The notes below the pieces were generated by a model. It was given only the letters and a program-made list of their open reading frames with translations. It had not been told where the DNA came from and did not search any database. Shown piece by piece: positions 1-5,559 of a DNA stretch of 6,628 nucleotides; within the stretch, counting starts at the first letter, position 1, and every line of letters starts with the position of its first letter. Location: positions 1 through 6,628 of the forward strand of contig CAMYWI010000078.1 of the NCBI GenBank assembly GCA_947302675.1, in the 5' to 3' direction. The stretch is from an uncultured Selenomonadales bacterium. GTDB taxonomy: Bacteria > Bacillota_C > Negativicutes > Selenomonadales > Selenomonadaceae. The position numbers and the translations under genes are program-made.

Positions 1-270
1 CGACACGGGCACGGCGAGCAGCGGGATGAGTGTCGCGCGCCAGCTCTGCAGGAAGACGAAAATAACCAACACGACGAGGAGCAACGCCTCAATGAACGTG
101 TGCGCCACTTCCTCGATTGAGGCGCGGATATAATCTGTGCTGTCGAAAATTTCATTGATGTAAAGTCCGGGCGGAAGGTTCGGGCGTTGCCGCTCGATGA
201 TGTCCTGAACGCCGCGGACGGTCGTCATGGCGTTTGCGTCGCTCGTGAGCTGAATGCCGAAGCTGATAAC
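1..270 (-). pseudogene. Continuation of the AcrB-type permease in a shifted frame, running off the window
   Basis: Reading leftward from about 264 in the frame whose codons include 259-261 and 256-258, I translate FGIQLTSDANAMTTV, then ERQRPNLPPGL, EIFDSTDYIRASIEEVAHTF, a hydrophobic TM2 (EALLLVVLVIFVFLQ) and SWRATLIPLLAVPV at the window edge. This is the standard AcrB segment from the end of the PN2 porter subdomain into TM2, with no stop codon down to base 1. It should follow KFNG of the upstream part directly. In the family about five residues separate that NG from the LGIKL/FGIQL motif, but only 7 bases are present here, which fits a loss of about 8 bases. About 670 residues of the permease would lie beyond the window. 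Confidence 0.88.
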
Positions 271-1117
271 CGTTGAACTTCGCGACGATATTGTTTTGGC
301 GTTGACCGGATTCGATTCGCGCGACGTCTTTCATGAAAACGAAAGTTCCGTCGGTGCGGCTCTTCAAAATTATATTTTCAAACTCGGAAATGTCTGTGAG
401 GCGTCCCTGAACTTTGCCGGTGAATTGTTTCTCCTGCCCTTGCGCCAGAGGCATGGAGCCGATTGTGCCCGCCGCCGCCTGCAGGTTTTGTTCGTTGATG
501 GCGGAGGTAACGTCGGCGACAGTCAAATCATATTCGGCGAGCTTGTCGGGGTTGAGCCAAATGCGCATTGAATAATCGGAGCCGAAGATTTGAACGTCGC
601 CCACGCCGTCGACGCGCTTAATCTCGTCCATGAGATAAATGTCCGCGTAATTTTTCATGAAGGCGCGGTCGTAACTGCCGTCGGGCGAATACATCGACAG
701 GAAGAGAGCCATTTCGTTTGACTCCTTGCGAGTCGTGACGCCCTGGCGTTGAACGTCGGTAGGCAAGCTGGCGTTGGCAATAGCGACGTTATTTTGAACT
801 TTAACGGAGTCCATGTCGCCATCCGTGCCGACTTCGAAGACGACGCTCAAGCTGTAACGCCCCGTGTCGTCGGAGTTGGAGCTCATGTAGTCCATGCCGT
901 CGGTGCCGTTTACCTGCTGTTCAATGACCTGCGCGATAGTCTCGTTGACGACAGAGGCATTCGCGCCCGTGTAGTTTGTGCTGACCGAGATTGTCGGCGG
1001 AGAAATTTGCGGATACTGCGCGATTGGAAGTTGCAATGCCGCCAAGATACCGACGAGCGTAATTATCAGGGCAATGACTATCGCGAATATCGGTCGGTGA
1101 ATAAAAAACTTTGCCAT
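152..1117 (-). CDS. AcrB-type RND efflux permease, N-terminal part, cut by a frameshift
   Basis: This is the inner-membrane proton/drug antiporter of a tripartite RND efflux pump (HAE1/AcrB family). From the ATG at 1115-1117 it begins MAKFFIHRPIF, matching AcrB MPNFFIDRPIF. TM1 spans about residues 8-28, followed by porter-domain motifs YPQISPPT, NYTGANASVVN, QQVNG and LPTDVQRQG. ATG 1121-1123 and TTG 1124-1126 are possible starts, but 1117 has the better spacing (9 nt) to AAGGAG at 1127-1132 and fits the family N-terminus. Homology is good to about residue 283 (KFNG, codon at 269-271). The frame then runs into an arginine/histidine-rich nonsense tail and stops at 152-154. The true continuation lies in another frame down to position 1. 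It is the third gene of the leftward operon, 22 bp after the symporter. Substrate cannot be predicted. Family assignment is very sure; whether the break is real is not. Confidence 0.93.
   Translation of the reverse strand: MAKFFIHRPIFAIVIALIITLVGILAALQLPIAQYPQISPPTISVSTNYTGANASVVNETIAQVIEQQVNGTDGMDYMSSNSDDTGRYSLSVVFEVGTDGDMDSVKVQNNVAIANASLPTDVQRQGVTTRKESNEMALFLSMYSPDGSYDRAFMKNYADIYLMDEIKRVDGVGDVQIFGSDYSMRIWLNPDKLAEYDLTVADVTSAINEQNLQAAAGTIGSMPLAQGQEKQFTGKVQGRLTDISEFENIILKSRTDGTFVFMKDVARIESGQRQNNIVAKFNGYQLRHSAHERRKRHDDRPRRSGHHRAATPEPSARTLHQ
262..271 (-). other. Frameshift junction in the RND permease gene
   Basis: The upstream frame is coherent through the Gly codon 269-271, and the downstream frame from the Phe codon 259-261. 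The change of frame must lie between them. There is no homopolymer here (the coding strand reads ggttatcagcttc), so a simple homopolymer miscall is less likely than a small deletion or an assembly joint. Confidence 0.8.
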
Positions 1118-1126
1118 AAGCATCAA

Positions 1127-1132
1127 CTCCTT
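1127..1132 (-). promoter_or_regulatory. Ribosome binding site of the RND permease gene
   Basis: The coding strand reads AAGGAG here, 9 nt before the ATG at 1115-1117 and only 3 nt before the ATG at 1121-1123. The spacing favours the downstream ATG, which also matches the usual AcrB N-terminus. Confidence 0.75.
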
Positions 1133-1139
1133 GTCGGGA

Positions 1140-2753
1140 CTAATCCCTAAAATAAATTTTCTCGTCAGTCAGATTTTCAGTCCGCGCCAAAGCCACAGTC
1201 GCGGCAACGTCGCCCGTCACGTTGAAACAAGTACAAATCCTGTCGCAAATGGTGGAAATGCAAAACAAAATGCCCGCAATGTCGGTCGGCACTCCGAAAA
1301 CCGTCGTGACGCTTATTATGCCAATTACAGACGCATTGGGCACGGCGGGACCACTGATTGACAACATCACATTCATTGAGAAAATTATCATGAGCGCGTT
1401 CAAATCGACCGTGACGCCATACATTTTCAAGAACATAATCGCGGCAAGCGGCAGATAAATACACCCGCCGTCCATGTTAATCGTCACGCCGATTGGGATT
1501 GAGAAGGAAGAAATTTTTGGGGCGACGCCCATTTTTTTTGTGCAGAAATTCATAGTAAAAGGCATAGTGACCGCGCTTGAACTTGTCGCAAACGGTACCG
1601 CCCATAACGACGGAATTTTTTTGAGGAAGGGGAACGGCGACAGTTTCCCGACAACTCGAATCAGCAGAGCATAGACGCCGAGCATTGAGCCGTTACCGAT
1701 AAGTTGCGCGGCTATCAGCGTTCCCATCATCAAGACAATGTCAACGCCCATTCCCGTCACCAAGTTTATCATTGCGAAGAAGGCAATCAGCGGCACAAAG
1801 AAAATTATCATCGTGACGAGTTTCATAAAGAGTTCGTTGCAGTCGTTGAAGAACTCGCGCAGGACTTTAACTTTGTTGTCCAAAGCGTTAAGCGCGACGC
1901 CACACAGCACCGCGATAAAAATCACCTGCATTAAATTTCCGTTGGCAATCGGATTGACGAGGTTTGGAGGAATAATGTCGACGATAAAATTAATCAGCGA
2001 AAATTCGTAGCTGTCGACGGCGGCAGAAGTTGGAATTGTCCCGATTTGTGGCACGTCGCCAGAGAAGAAAAGTTTCGCGACAGTCAAGCCGACGGCAGCG
2101 GCTATTAAGCTCGTGAAGAGATAAAGCCCTACGAGTTTTGAGCCGACGCGCCCGACGCTCGCTCCCGCGTTCATGCCGATTATCCCGCAAGCCACGCTGA
2201 AGAAAATCACCGGCGCGATAACCAAGCTTAGCGCGTGCATGAACATTGTATAAAGCGGCTTGATAAAATTTTCGCTGACAAGTGCGATTGATTCGGGCGC
2301 GAGGAATTCTTTCATGAAGAAACCGACAATCACCCCGCCGACAATCCCCGCCAACGTCAATTTCAGGCGCAGATTGTTTTCGTTGCTGACGTTGATTGTA
2401 ATAACGTTGCGATTATTTTTGTGATGCCAAGTCATCTTTTGGCGGTTGGCTTTAAGAATCAGTGTACGATAGTATTCCTCGTCGTCCTCGTCCCAGTCCG
2501 AGACTTCGACAAGCGGATTGTAAGGAGAACCTTGAGCCGTCATTTGAATTTGTACACCGCCGAAAAATTTCTTGACGACTTGAACTTTGACCTGCGCGAC
2601 CTTACCGAGATTTACCATGCGCCAAAAAATTTCCTCAACCAACAGCTCGGCTCGCAAGGCGTCTTTCTGCTCAAGCTTGGCTTGCGTCAGCTGCGCGTCC
2701 AACGTCTCTTGCATGTCGGAAAAATTTCCTGCGTCCAAATGAAAAGCTTGCAT
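1140..2753 (-). CDS. DAACS-family Na+/amino-acid symporter with fused N-terminal degenerate HATPase-like domain
   Basis: This 537-residue protein has two parts. Residues ~125-537 are a complete sodium-dependent dicarboxylate/amino-acid symporter (SDF/DAACS, GltPh-SstT-DctA type). They include the HP1 serine motif ATSSSAVTMP (389-398), the TM7 motif INMDGG (425-430), the HP2 tip SGPAVPNAS (467-475) and the TM8 motif CDRICTCFNVTGD (503-515). The Na+/amino-group residues D504, N511 and D515 (GltPh D394, N401, D405) are kept. GltPh R397 is Cys507 and T314 is Gly430; both contact the substrate side-chain carboxylate, so I infer neutral substrates such as Ser, Thr or Ala. Residues 1-~122 are soluble and resemble RsbW/SpoIIAB-like ATPases (LLVEEIF at 38-44, QGSPYNPL at 74-81, RNVITINV at 115-122), with ATP-binding residues lost. 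The start ATG has AGAGGT (2762-2767) 8 nt upstream, overlapping the adaptor stop. It lies between the two efflux genes, an odd place. Transport family is sure; the N-terminal assignment is moderate. Confidence 0.93.
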   Translation of the reverse strand: MQAFHLDAGNFSDMQETLDAQLTQAKLEQKDALRAELLVEEIFWRMVNLGKVAQVKVQVVKKFFGGVQIQMTAQGSPYNPLVEVSDWDEDDEEYYRTLILKANRQKMTWHHKNNRNVITINVSNENNLRLKLTLAGIVGGVIVGFFMKEFLAPESIALVSENFIKPLYTMFMHALSLVIAPVIFFSVACGIIGMNAGASVGRVGSKLVGLYLFTSLIAAAVGLTVAKLFFSGDVPQIGTIPTSAAVDSYEFSLINFIVDIIPPNLVNPIANGNLMQVIFIAVLCGVALNALDNKVKVLREFFNDCNELFMKLVTMIIFFVPLIAFFAMINLVTGMGVDIVLMMGTLIAAQLIGNGSMLGVYALLIRVVGKLSPFPFLKKIPSLWAVPFATSSSAVTMPFTMNFCTKKMGVAPKISSFSIPIGVTINMDGGCIYLPLAAIMFLKMYGVTVDLNALMIIFSMNVMLSISGPAVPNASVIGIISVTTVFGVPTDIAGILFCISTICDRICTCFNVTGDVAATVALARTENLTDEKIYFRD

Positions 2754-2761
2754 TAAAGTAA

Positions 2762-2767
2762 CCTCTT
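2762..2767 (-). promoter_or_regulatory. Ribosome binding site of the symporter gene
   Basis: The coding strand reads AGAGGT 8 nt before the ATG at 2751-2753 and overlaps the TAA stop of the adaptor gene (2766-2768). This supports the long form of the symporter that includes the N-terminal extra domain, and implies coupled translation with the adaptor. Confidence 0.65.
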
Positions 2768-4046
2768 ACCTGCCGCGCAGATTGTCGGGAGCGTTCGGAT
2801 TTGTATTTGGCGCGTCAAGTCCCGCGTCCGCGTTATAAGTTTTCGTCGCGTCCACGAGAGTAAAGCCCATTTCACTTGGCGTGACGTTTGTAATATTAAG
2901 CTCGACGCCCTCGCGCAGGTTGGTCAAGCCCTCGACGATAACGGTGTCGCTCGTGCTTATGCCGCTGTTGACAATGAAGTAACTGCCGACCTGGTCGCCG
3001 AGTTCAACGGTACGCGCCTCCGATTTATTCTCCTTGCCGACGACCATAACGAACGACTTGCACAAAAGCTGTTGAACGGCGCGTTGCGGAACCAAGATAG
3101 CGCGGGGAATGACTTCGCCCGTGAGCTTGACGCGAGCGAACATGCCGGGCATTAAAAGACCGCTGGGGTTGGGGAAAATCGCCTTCATGATGAGCGAGCC
3201 GGTGCTGTTGGCAAGTTCGCGGTCGACTTCGACAATGCGCCCCTCGAACGGATACTGTTTGCCGTCGGAAAGAGTTATCGTCACGTCGATTGGGTTGTGG
3301 TCGGATTGCATAGCTTGAACCGTCATGAACTTAAGATAATCCGCCTCGCTGATTGAGAACTGCGCGAAAATCGGATTGGGTGCGCCTAAAGTTACAAGCG
3401 TCGTTTGACCCGCCGAAACAAAAGTTCCAACTGCCACGTCGTCAACGCCGAGTTGTCCTGCCATTGGCGCGTAAATATCGGTGTCTGCGAGATCTTCCTG
3501 AGCAGTTCGGAGCGCGGCTTGGCAAGCATAAATTGCCGCCTTGTTCGCCTCGCAGGTTGCCTCGTCCGCGCGAACTTTGGCGGCTTGAGTGGCGACGGCT
3601 TGTTCAGAAATTGCCGCCTCCTCGAACAGCTTTTGATTGCGTTGCAAGTCCGTCAAGTCGTTGTTGTAGGTTGCCTTCGATTGTTCAAGGACGGCTTCGG
3701 CTTGCGCAAGGTCGGCTTGAGCGCGGAGCACGGCGGATTTGTATTGGCGCGAATCGATTTGATATAAGAGCTGCCCTGCCTCGACGTACTGTCCGCCGTT
3801 GATATATTTCTCGACGACGTTGCCGGAGACTTTGGATTGAATTTGAACTTCTTCCGTGCCGACGAGATGTCCGGCGTATTCGCTGGCAAGCGGCGTGTCG
3901 CGTTGAATGACTTTCATCGCTTTGACTTGCGCCTTTTGAACTTGCGCTTGTTTTTGTTGATCATCGTCGCCGCAACCGCCGAAAAGTATTGAGGTCGCGG
4001 CGAGGAATGCCGCCATTGTCATCAATTTGGCTTTCGATAAAACCAC
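2766..4046 (-). CDS. RND efflux periplasmic adaptor lipoprotein (AcrA/MexA-type)
   Basis: This is the membrane-fusion subunit that links an RND permease to an outer-membrane channel. The 426-residue product has a signal peptide (KAKLMTMAAFLAATSILF) ending in an acceptable lipobox, FGGC, with the lipidated cysteine at residue 25. A lipoyl first half follows at ~55-100 (VSGNVVEKYINGGQYVEAGQ), then an alpha-helical coiled-coil hairpin at ~103-187 rich in Ala and Gln, the lipoyl second half at ~188-222 (DIYAPMAGQLG), a beta-barrel at ~223-300 and a membrane-proximal domain at ~300-385 (MPGMFARVKLTG, ILVPQRAV). The tail from ~403 is rich in Asn, Asp and Pro. Length is slightly above AcrA (397). 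The start is GTG, supported by GGGAGGGG at 4052-4059. It is the first gene of the leftward operon, 12 bp before the symporter. No outer-membrane factor gene is visible here; it could lie beyond the left edge. Confidence 0.95.
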   Translation of the reverse strand: MVLSKAKLMTMAAFLAATSILFGGCGDDDQQKQAQVQKAQVKAMKVIQRDTPLASEYAGHLVGTEEVQIQSKVSGNVVEKYINGGQYVEAGQLLYQIDSRQYKSAVLRAQADLAQAEAVLEQSKATYNNDLTDLQRNQKLFEEAAISEQAVATQAAKVRADEATCEANKAAIYACQAALRTAQEDLADTDIYAPMAGQLGVDDVAVGTFVSAGQTTLVTLGAPNPIFAQFSISEADYLKFMTVQAMQSDHNPIDVTITLSDGKQYPFEGRIVEVDRELANSTGSLIMKAIFPNPSGLLMPGMFARVKLTGEVIPRAILVPQRAVQQLLCKSFVMVVGKENKSEARTVELGDQVGSYFIVNSGISTSDTVIVEGLTNLREGVELNITNVTPSEMGFTLVDATKTYNADAGLDAPNTNPNAPDNLRGR

Positions 4047-4051
4047 TTCGA

Positions 4052-4059
4052 CCCCTCCC
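4052..4059 (-). promoter_or_regulatory. Ribosome binding site deciding the GTG start of the adaptor
   Basis: The coding strand reads GGGAGGGG, 5 nt before the GTG at 4044-4046. The next in-frame ATG (4020-4022) would remove the lysines at the front of the signal peptide and has no comparable upstream site, so the GTG is preferred. Confidence 0.7.
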
Positions 4060-4082
4060 GTTTCTCTAAAAATTATAAAAGA

Positions 4083-4111
4083 ATTTTAAGGTTTGCGCGG
4101 CTAAATGTCAA
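4083..4111 (-). promoter_or_regulatory. Leftward promoter of the efflux/symporter operon
   Basis: On the minus strand a perfect TTGACA -35 (4106-4111) is followed by a 17-bp spacer and a TAAAAT -10 (4083-4088, five of six consensus bases). Transcription would start near 4076, leaving about 30 nt before the GTG start. A second -10-like hexamer, TATAAT, lies at 4072-4077 but has no -35 at proper spacing. Confidence 0.75.
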
Positions 4112-4112
4112 T

Positions 4113-4141
4113 TTGAACTTGCGCGGGGAATGCATTATAAT
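4113..4141 (+). promoter_or_regulatory. Rightward promoter of the folate operon
   Basis: TTGAAC at 4113-4118 (four of six -35 bases), a 17-bp spacer and a perfect TATAAT -10 at 4136-4141. The start would be near 4148, giving a leader of about 210 nt before folP. Its -35 is 1 bp from the -35 of the leftward promoter, so the two are back to back and polymerases would compete for the site. Confidence 0.7.
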
Positions 4142-4183
4142 AGCAGTGGCAGGTAGCCCTGATTCGGCTAATCGATTCATTTT

Positions 4184-4198
4184 GTATGTTGAACATAC
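4184..4198. repeat. 15-bp perfect palindrome, possible operator
   Basis: GTATGTT (4184-4190), a central G, then AACATAC (4192-4198) form a perfect 7-1-7 inverted repeat. It lies about 40 bp after the predicted folate-operon transcription start and upstream of the leftward promoter. The size and symmetry fit a dimeric repressor site, but it could equally form a small RNA hairpin. Its right arm overlaps the next hairpin, so the two RNA folds exclude each other. Confidence 0.45.
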
Positions 4199-4225
4199 TT
4201 TCTTTGCTTGCCCAAAGAAAGTATG
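4194..4225. repeat. Perfect 13-bp stem hairpin
   Basis: CATACTTTCTTTG (4194-4206) pairs fully with CAAAGAAAGTATG (4213-4225) around a 6-nt loop. CAAAGAAA recurs directly after it at 4226-4233. From memory, similar CTTTCTTTG...CAAAGAAAG intergenic repeats are widespread in bacterial genomes and give spurious translations containing FFAYFLWA. The same peptide appears here on the minus strand, so a dispersed repeat is likely. Confidence 0.7.
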
Positions 4226-4255
4226 CAAAGAAAAGGCACCTCGCGGGGGCGTAGA

Positions 4256-4289
4256 CCCGCTTATTTCGCATCACGCGAAATAGCGCGGG
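4256..4289. repeat. Long hairpin, 5 + 8 bp stem with internal loop
   Basis: CCCGC (4256-4260) pairs with GCGGG (4285-4289), and TATTTCGC (4262-4269) with GCGAAATA (4275-4282), around the loop ATCAC. CCCGC at 4256-4260 could instead pair with GCGGG at 4243-4247, giving an alternative fold. Confidence 0.65.
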
Positions 4290-4312
4290 CGACCGCACGT
4301 CCTGTGCGGTCG
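4290..4312. repeat. GC-rich 9-bp stem hairpin
   Basis: CGACCGCAC (4290-4298) pairs perfectly with GTGCGGTCG (4304-4312) around a 5-nt loop GTCCT. It abuts the preceding hairpin directly, so the two could stack. There is no T-run after it on either strand, so it is not called a terminator. Confidence 0.65.
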
Positions 4313-4357
4313 GGTTGCGACGAACCGCTACTAAAAAATTGTTTGAGGGTTTATTAA

Positions 4358-5149
4358 ATGGAAAAGCTTTTAAATCTGCAAGGCGATAAGACTTTGATCA
4401 TGGGGATTTTGAACGTCACGCCCGATTCATTTTCCGACGGCGGCAAGTATTTTTCTGCGGAGGCGGCGGCGGCTCATGCGCGGCAAATGATTTCCGACGG
4501 CGCGGATATTCTCGACGTGGGCGCGGAGTCCACTCGCCCCGACGCAAAAGTTATCGGCGTCGACGAAGAAATTGCCCGCCTCGAAAAAATTCTGCCCGTC
4601 ATGAAAAATCTCGGCGTCCCGATTTCCATTGACACTTACAAGCCCGAAGTCGCCGAGTTTTCGCTGGAGCGCGGCGCGAACATTATTAACGACGTGCACG
4701 GCTTGGAGGATTCGCGCATGATTGCCGTCGCCAAAAAGTTTAATGCGCCCGTCATTGCCATGCACAGCGATAAATGTTGCGACGGAGATATTATCGACGA
4801 CGTGAAAAATTTCTTCCGCAGGACGCTTGCCAAGTTCGACGGGCAAATTATCTTTGATCCTGGCATTGGCTTTGGCAAGACGCAGGAAGAAAATCTGGAA
4901 ATTCTTCAACGCCTCGACGAGCTTAAAGATCTTGACGGGCGCGAAGTCCCTTTAATGTTGGGCGTCAGTCGCAAAAGCTTTATCGGTTGGTTGACGGGCT
5001 TGCCTCTTGACGAGCGCGACGAGGCGACCGGCGCAATTTGTGTTCACGCGATAGCAAAAGGCGTCGACCTTGTCCGCGTTCACAACGTCAAAATGATTGC
5101 GCGGATGTGTTCGATTGTAGATAAATTGGAGAGGAGAAGTTTTTCATGA
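4358..5149 (+). CDS. folP: Dihydropteroate synthase
   Basis: It condenses 6-hydroxymethyl-7,8-dihydropterin pyrophosphate with p-aminobenzoate to give dihydropteroate, and is the target of sulfonamides. The 263-residue TIM barrel shows GILNVTPDSFSDGG (16-29), GADILDVGAESTRP (48-61), PISIDTYKP (88-96), NIINDVHG (108-115), FDPGIGFGKT (166-175), GVSRKSFIG (202-210) and RVHNV (240-244). Asn19, Asp92, Asn111, Lys206, Arg240 and His242 are in place. The loop after VIAMH (132-136) is short and lacks the usual GxPxxM segment. The last motif reads HN where E. coli has HD, an Asn that I believe occurs in other Firmicutes. The start has GAGGG at 4345-4349. It is the first gene of the rightward folate operon, and its TGA overlaps the folB ATG. 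Confidence 0.97.
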   Translation: MEKLLNLQGDKTLIMGILNVTPDSFSDGGKYFSAEAAAAHARQMISDGADILDVGAESTRPDAKVIGVDEEIARLEKILPVMKNLGVPISIDTYKPEVAEFSLERGANIINDVHGLEDSRMIAVAKKFNAPVIAMHSDKCCDGDIIDDVKNFFRRTLAKFDGQIIFDPGIGFGKTQEENLEILQRLDELKDLDGREVPLMLGVSRKSFIGWLTGLPLDERDEATGAICVHAIAKGVDLVRVHNVKMIARMCSIVDKLERRSFS

Positions 5150-5559
5150 GTGACAAGATTATTTTGAAGGGGCTTGAAGTTAAGGGGCGGCACGGCTGCT
5201 CGGATTACGAACAGCAGCACGAGCAGACTTTTATCGTCGACGTGGAGCTTTATCTTGACCTGTTGCCGGCGACGCGGAGCGATGATCTCGGCGAGACGAT
5301 TGATTATGCGTCGGTCATTGTCGACATAAAAAAGATTGTCGGCGGTGCGCCGCGCAATTTGATTGAGACGGTTGCGCAGGAGATTTGCGACCTGCTTTTG
5401 CGGAAGTACTTCCTGCTTGACGGCTTGAAAGTCACGTTGCACAAGCCCGCGCCGCCCGTCAAAGAGAAATTCGGCGGGGCGTCAGTCGAAATAACTCGGC
5501 AACGCACTCACGAATCGCTTGCGGGCATTTGGAAACAAAATAAAAAGTCGGCGTTATGA
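5146..5559 (+). CDS. folB: Dihydroneopterin aldolase
   Basis: It cleaves 7,8-dihydroneopterin to 6-hydroxymethyl-7,8-dihydropterin and glycolaldehyde, supplying the FolK half encoded next. All four active-site residues of the S. aureus enzyme fall at identical numbers: Glu22, Tyr54 (TIDYASV), Glu74 (LIETVAQEI) and Lys100 (LHKPAPPV). The 137 residues slightly exceed the usual ~120 because of a charged C-terminal tail (from ~118). The start overlaps the folP stop as ATGA (5146-5149), with GAGGAG at 5131-5136 placed 9 nt upstream. The end overlaps the next gene in the same way, so translation is probably coupled on both sides. Confidence 0.96.
   Translation: MSDKIILKGLEVKGRHGCSDYEQQHEQTFIVDVELYLDLLPATRSDDLGETIDYASVIVDIKKIVGGAPRNLIETVAQEICDLLLRKYFLLDGLKVTLHKPAPPVKEKFGGASVEITRQRTHESLAGIWKQNKKSAL

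Larger units (their letters stand above)
4142..4357 (+). other. Long structured leader of the folate operon; no gene seen
   Basis: Together with the promoters this completes the 311-bp gap between the divergent genes. It holds a small inverted repeat TAGCC/GGCTA (4154-4158 and 4166-4170), a 15-bp palindrome and a chain of strong hairpins (4194-4312), annotated separately. No hairpin is followed by a T-run, so I see no factor-independent terminator. I recognise no tetrahydrofolate riboswitch consensus. The stretch ends with the folP ribosome binding site GAGGG (4345-4349), 8 nt before the ATG. Confidence 0.6.

Noticed and set aside
254..1361. Plus-strand open frames over the permease and symporter genes
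   Set aside because: They are antisense shadows of well-supported minus-strand genes and have no family features.
2400..2440. Internal start of the symporter giving a normal-length protein without the extra domain
   Set aside because: The Met at residue 107 lies inside the recognisable end of the extra domain and no clear ribosome binding site was seen, while the upstream ATG has one at good spacing.
3353..3802. Plus-strand frame of 149 codons opposite the adaptor
   Set aside because: Arginine/proline-rich composition, antisense to the coiled-coil part of a clear AcrA-type gene.
4101..4298. Minus-strand reading frame of 65 codons with the peptide FFAYFLWASKE
   Set aside because: It lies across the hairpin repeats and both promoters and resembles no real protein. 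The peptide is the kind of spurious translation produced by this intergenic repeat.
4194..4312. CRISPR array
   Set aside because: The repeated units are inverted repeats of different sequences, with no regular repeat-spacer period.
4142..4345. Tetrahydrofolate riboswitch upstream of folP
   Set aside because: The location is suggestive, but I could not match the conserved core. A covariance-model search would settle it.
4290..4350. Factor-independent terminator before folP
   Set aside because: The 9-bp GC-rich stem is not followed by a T-run on either strand.
4427..4909. Minus-strand frame of 160 codons opposite folP
   Set aside because: Antisense shadow; folP has every conserved motif in the plus frame.
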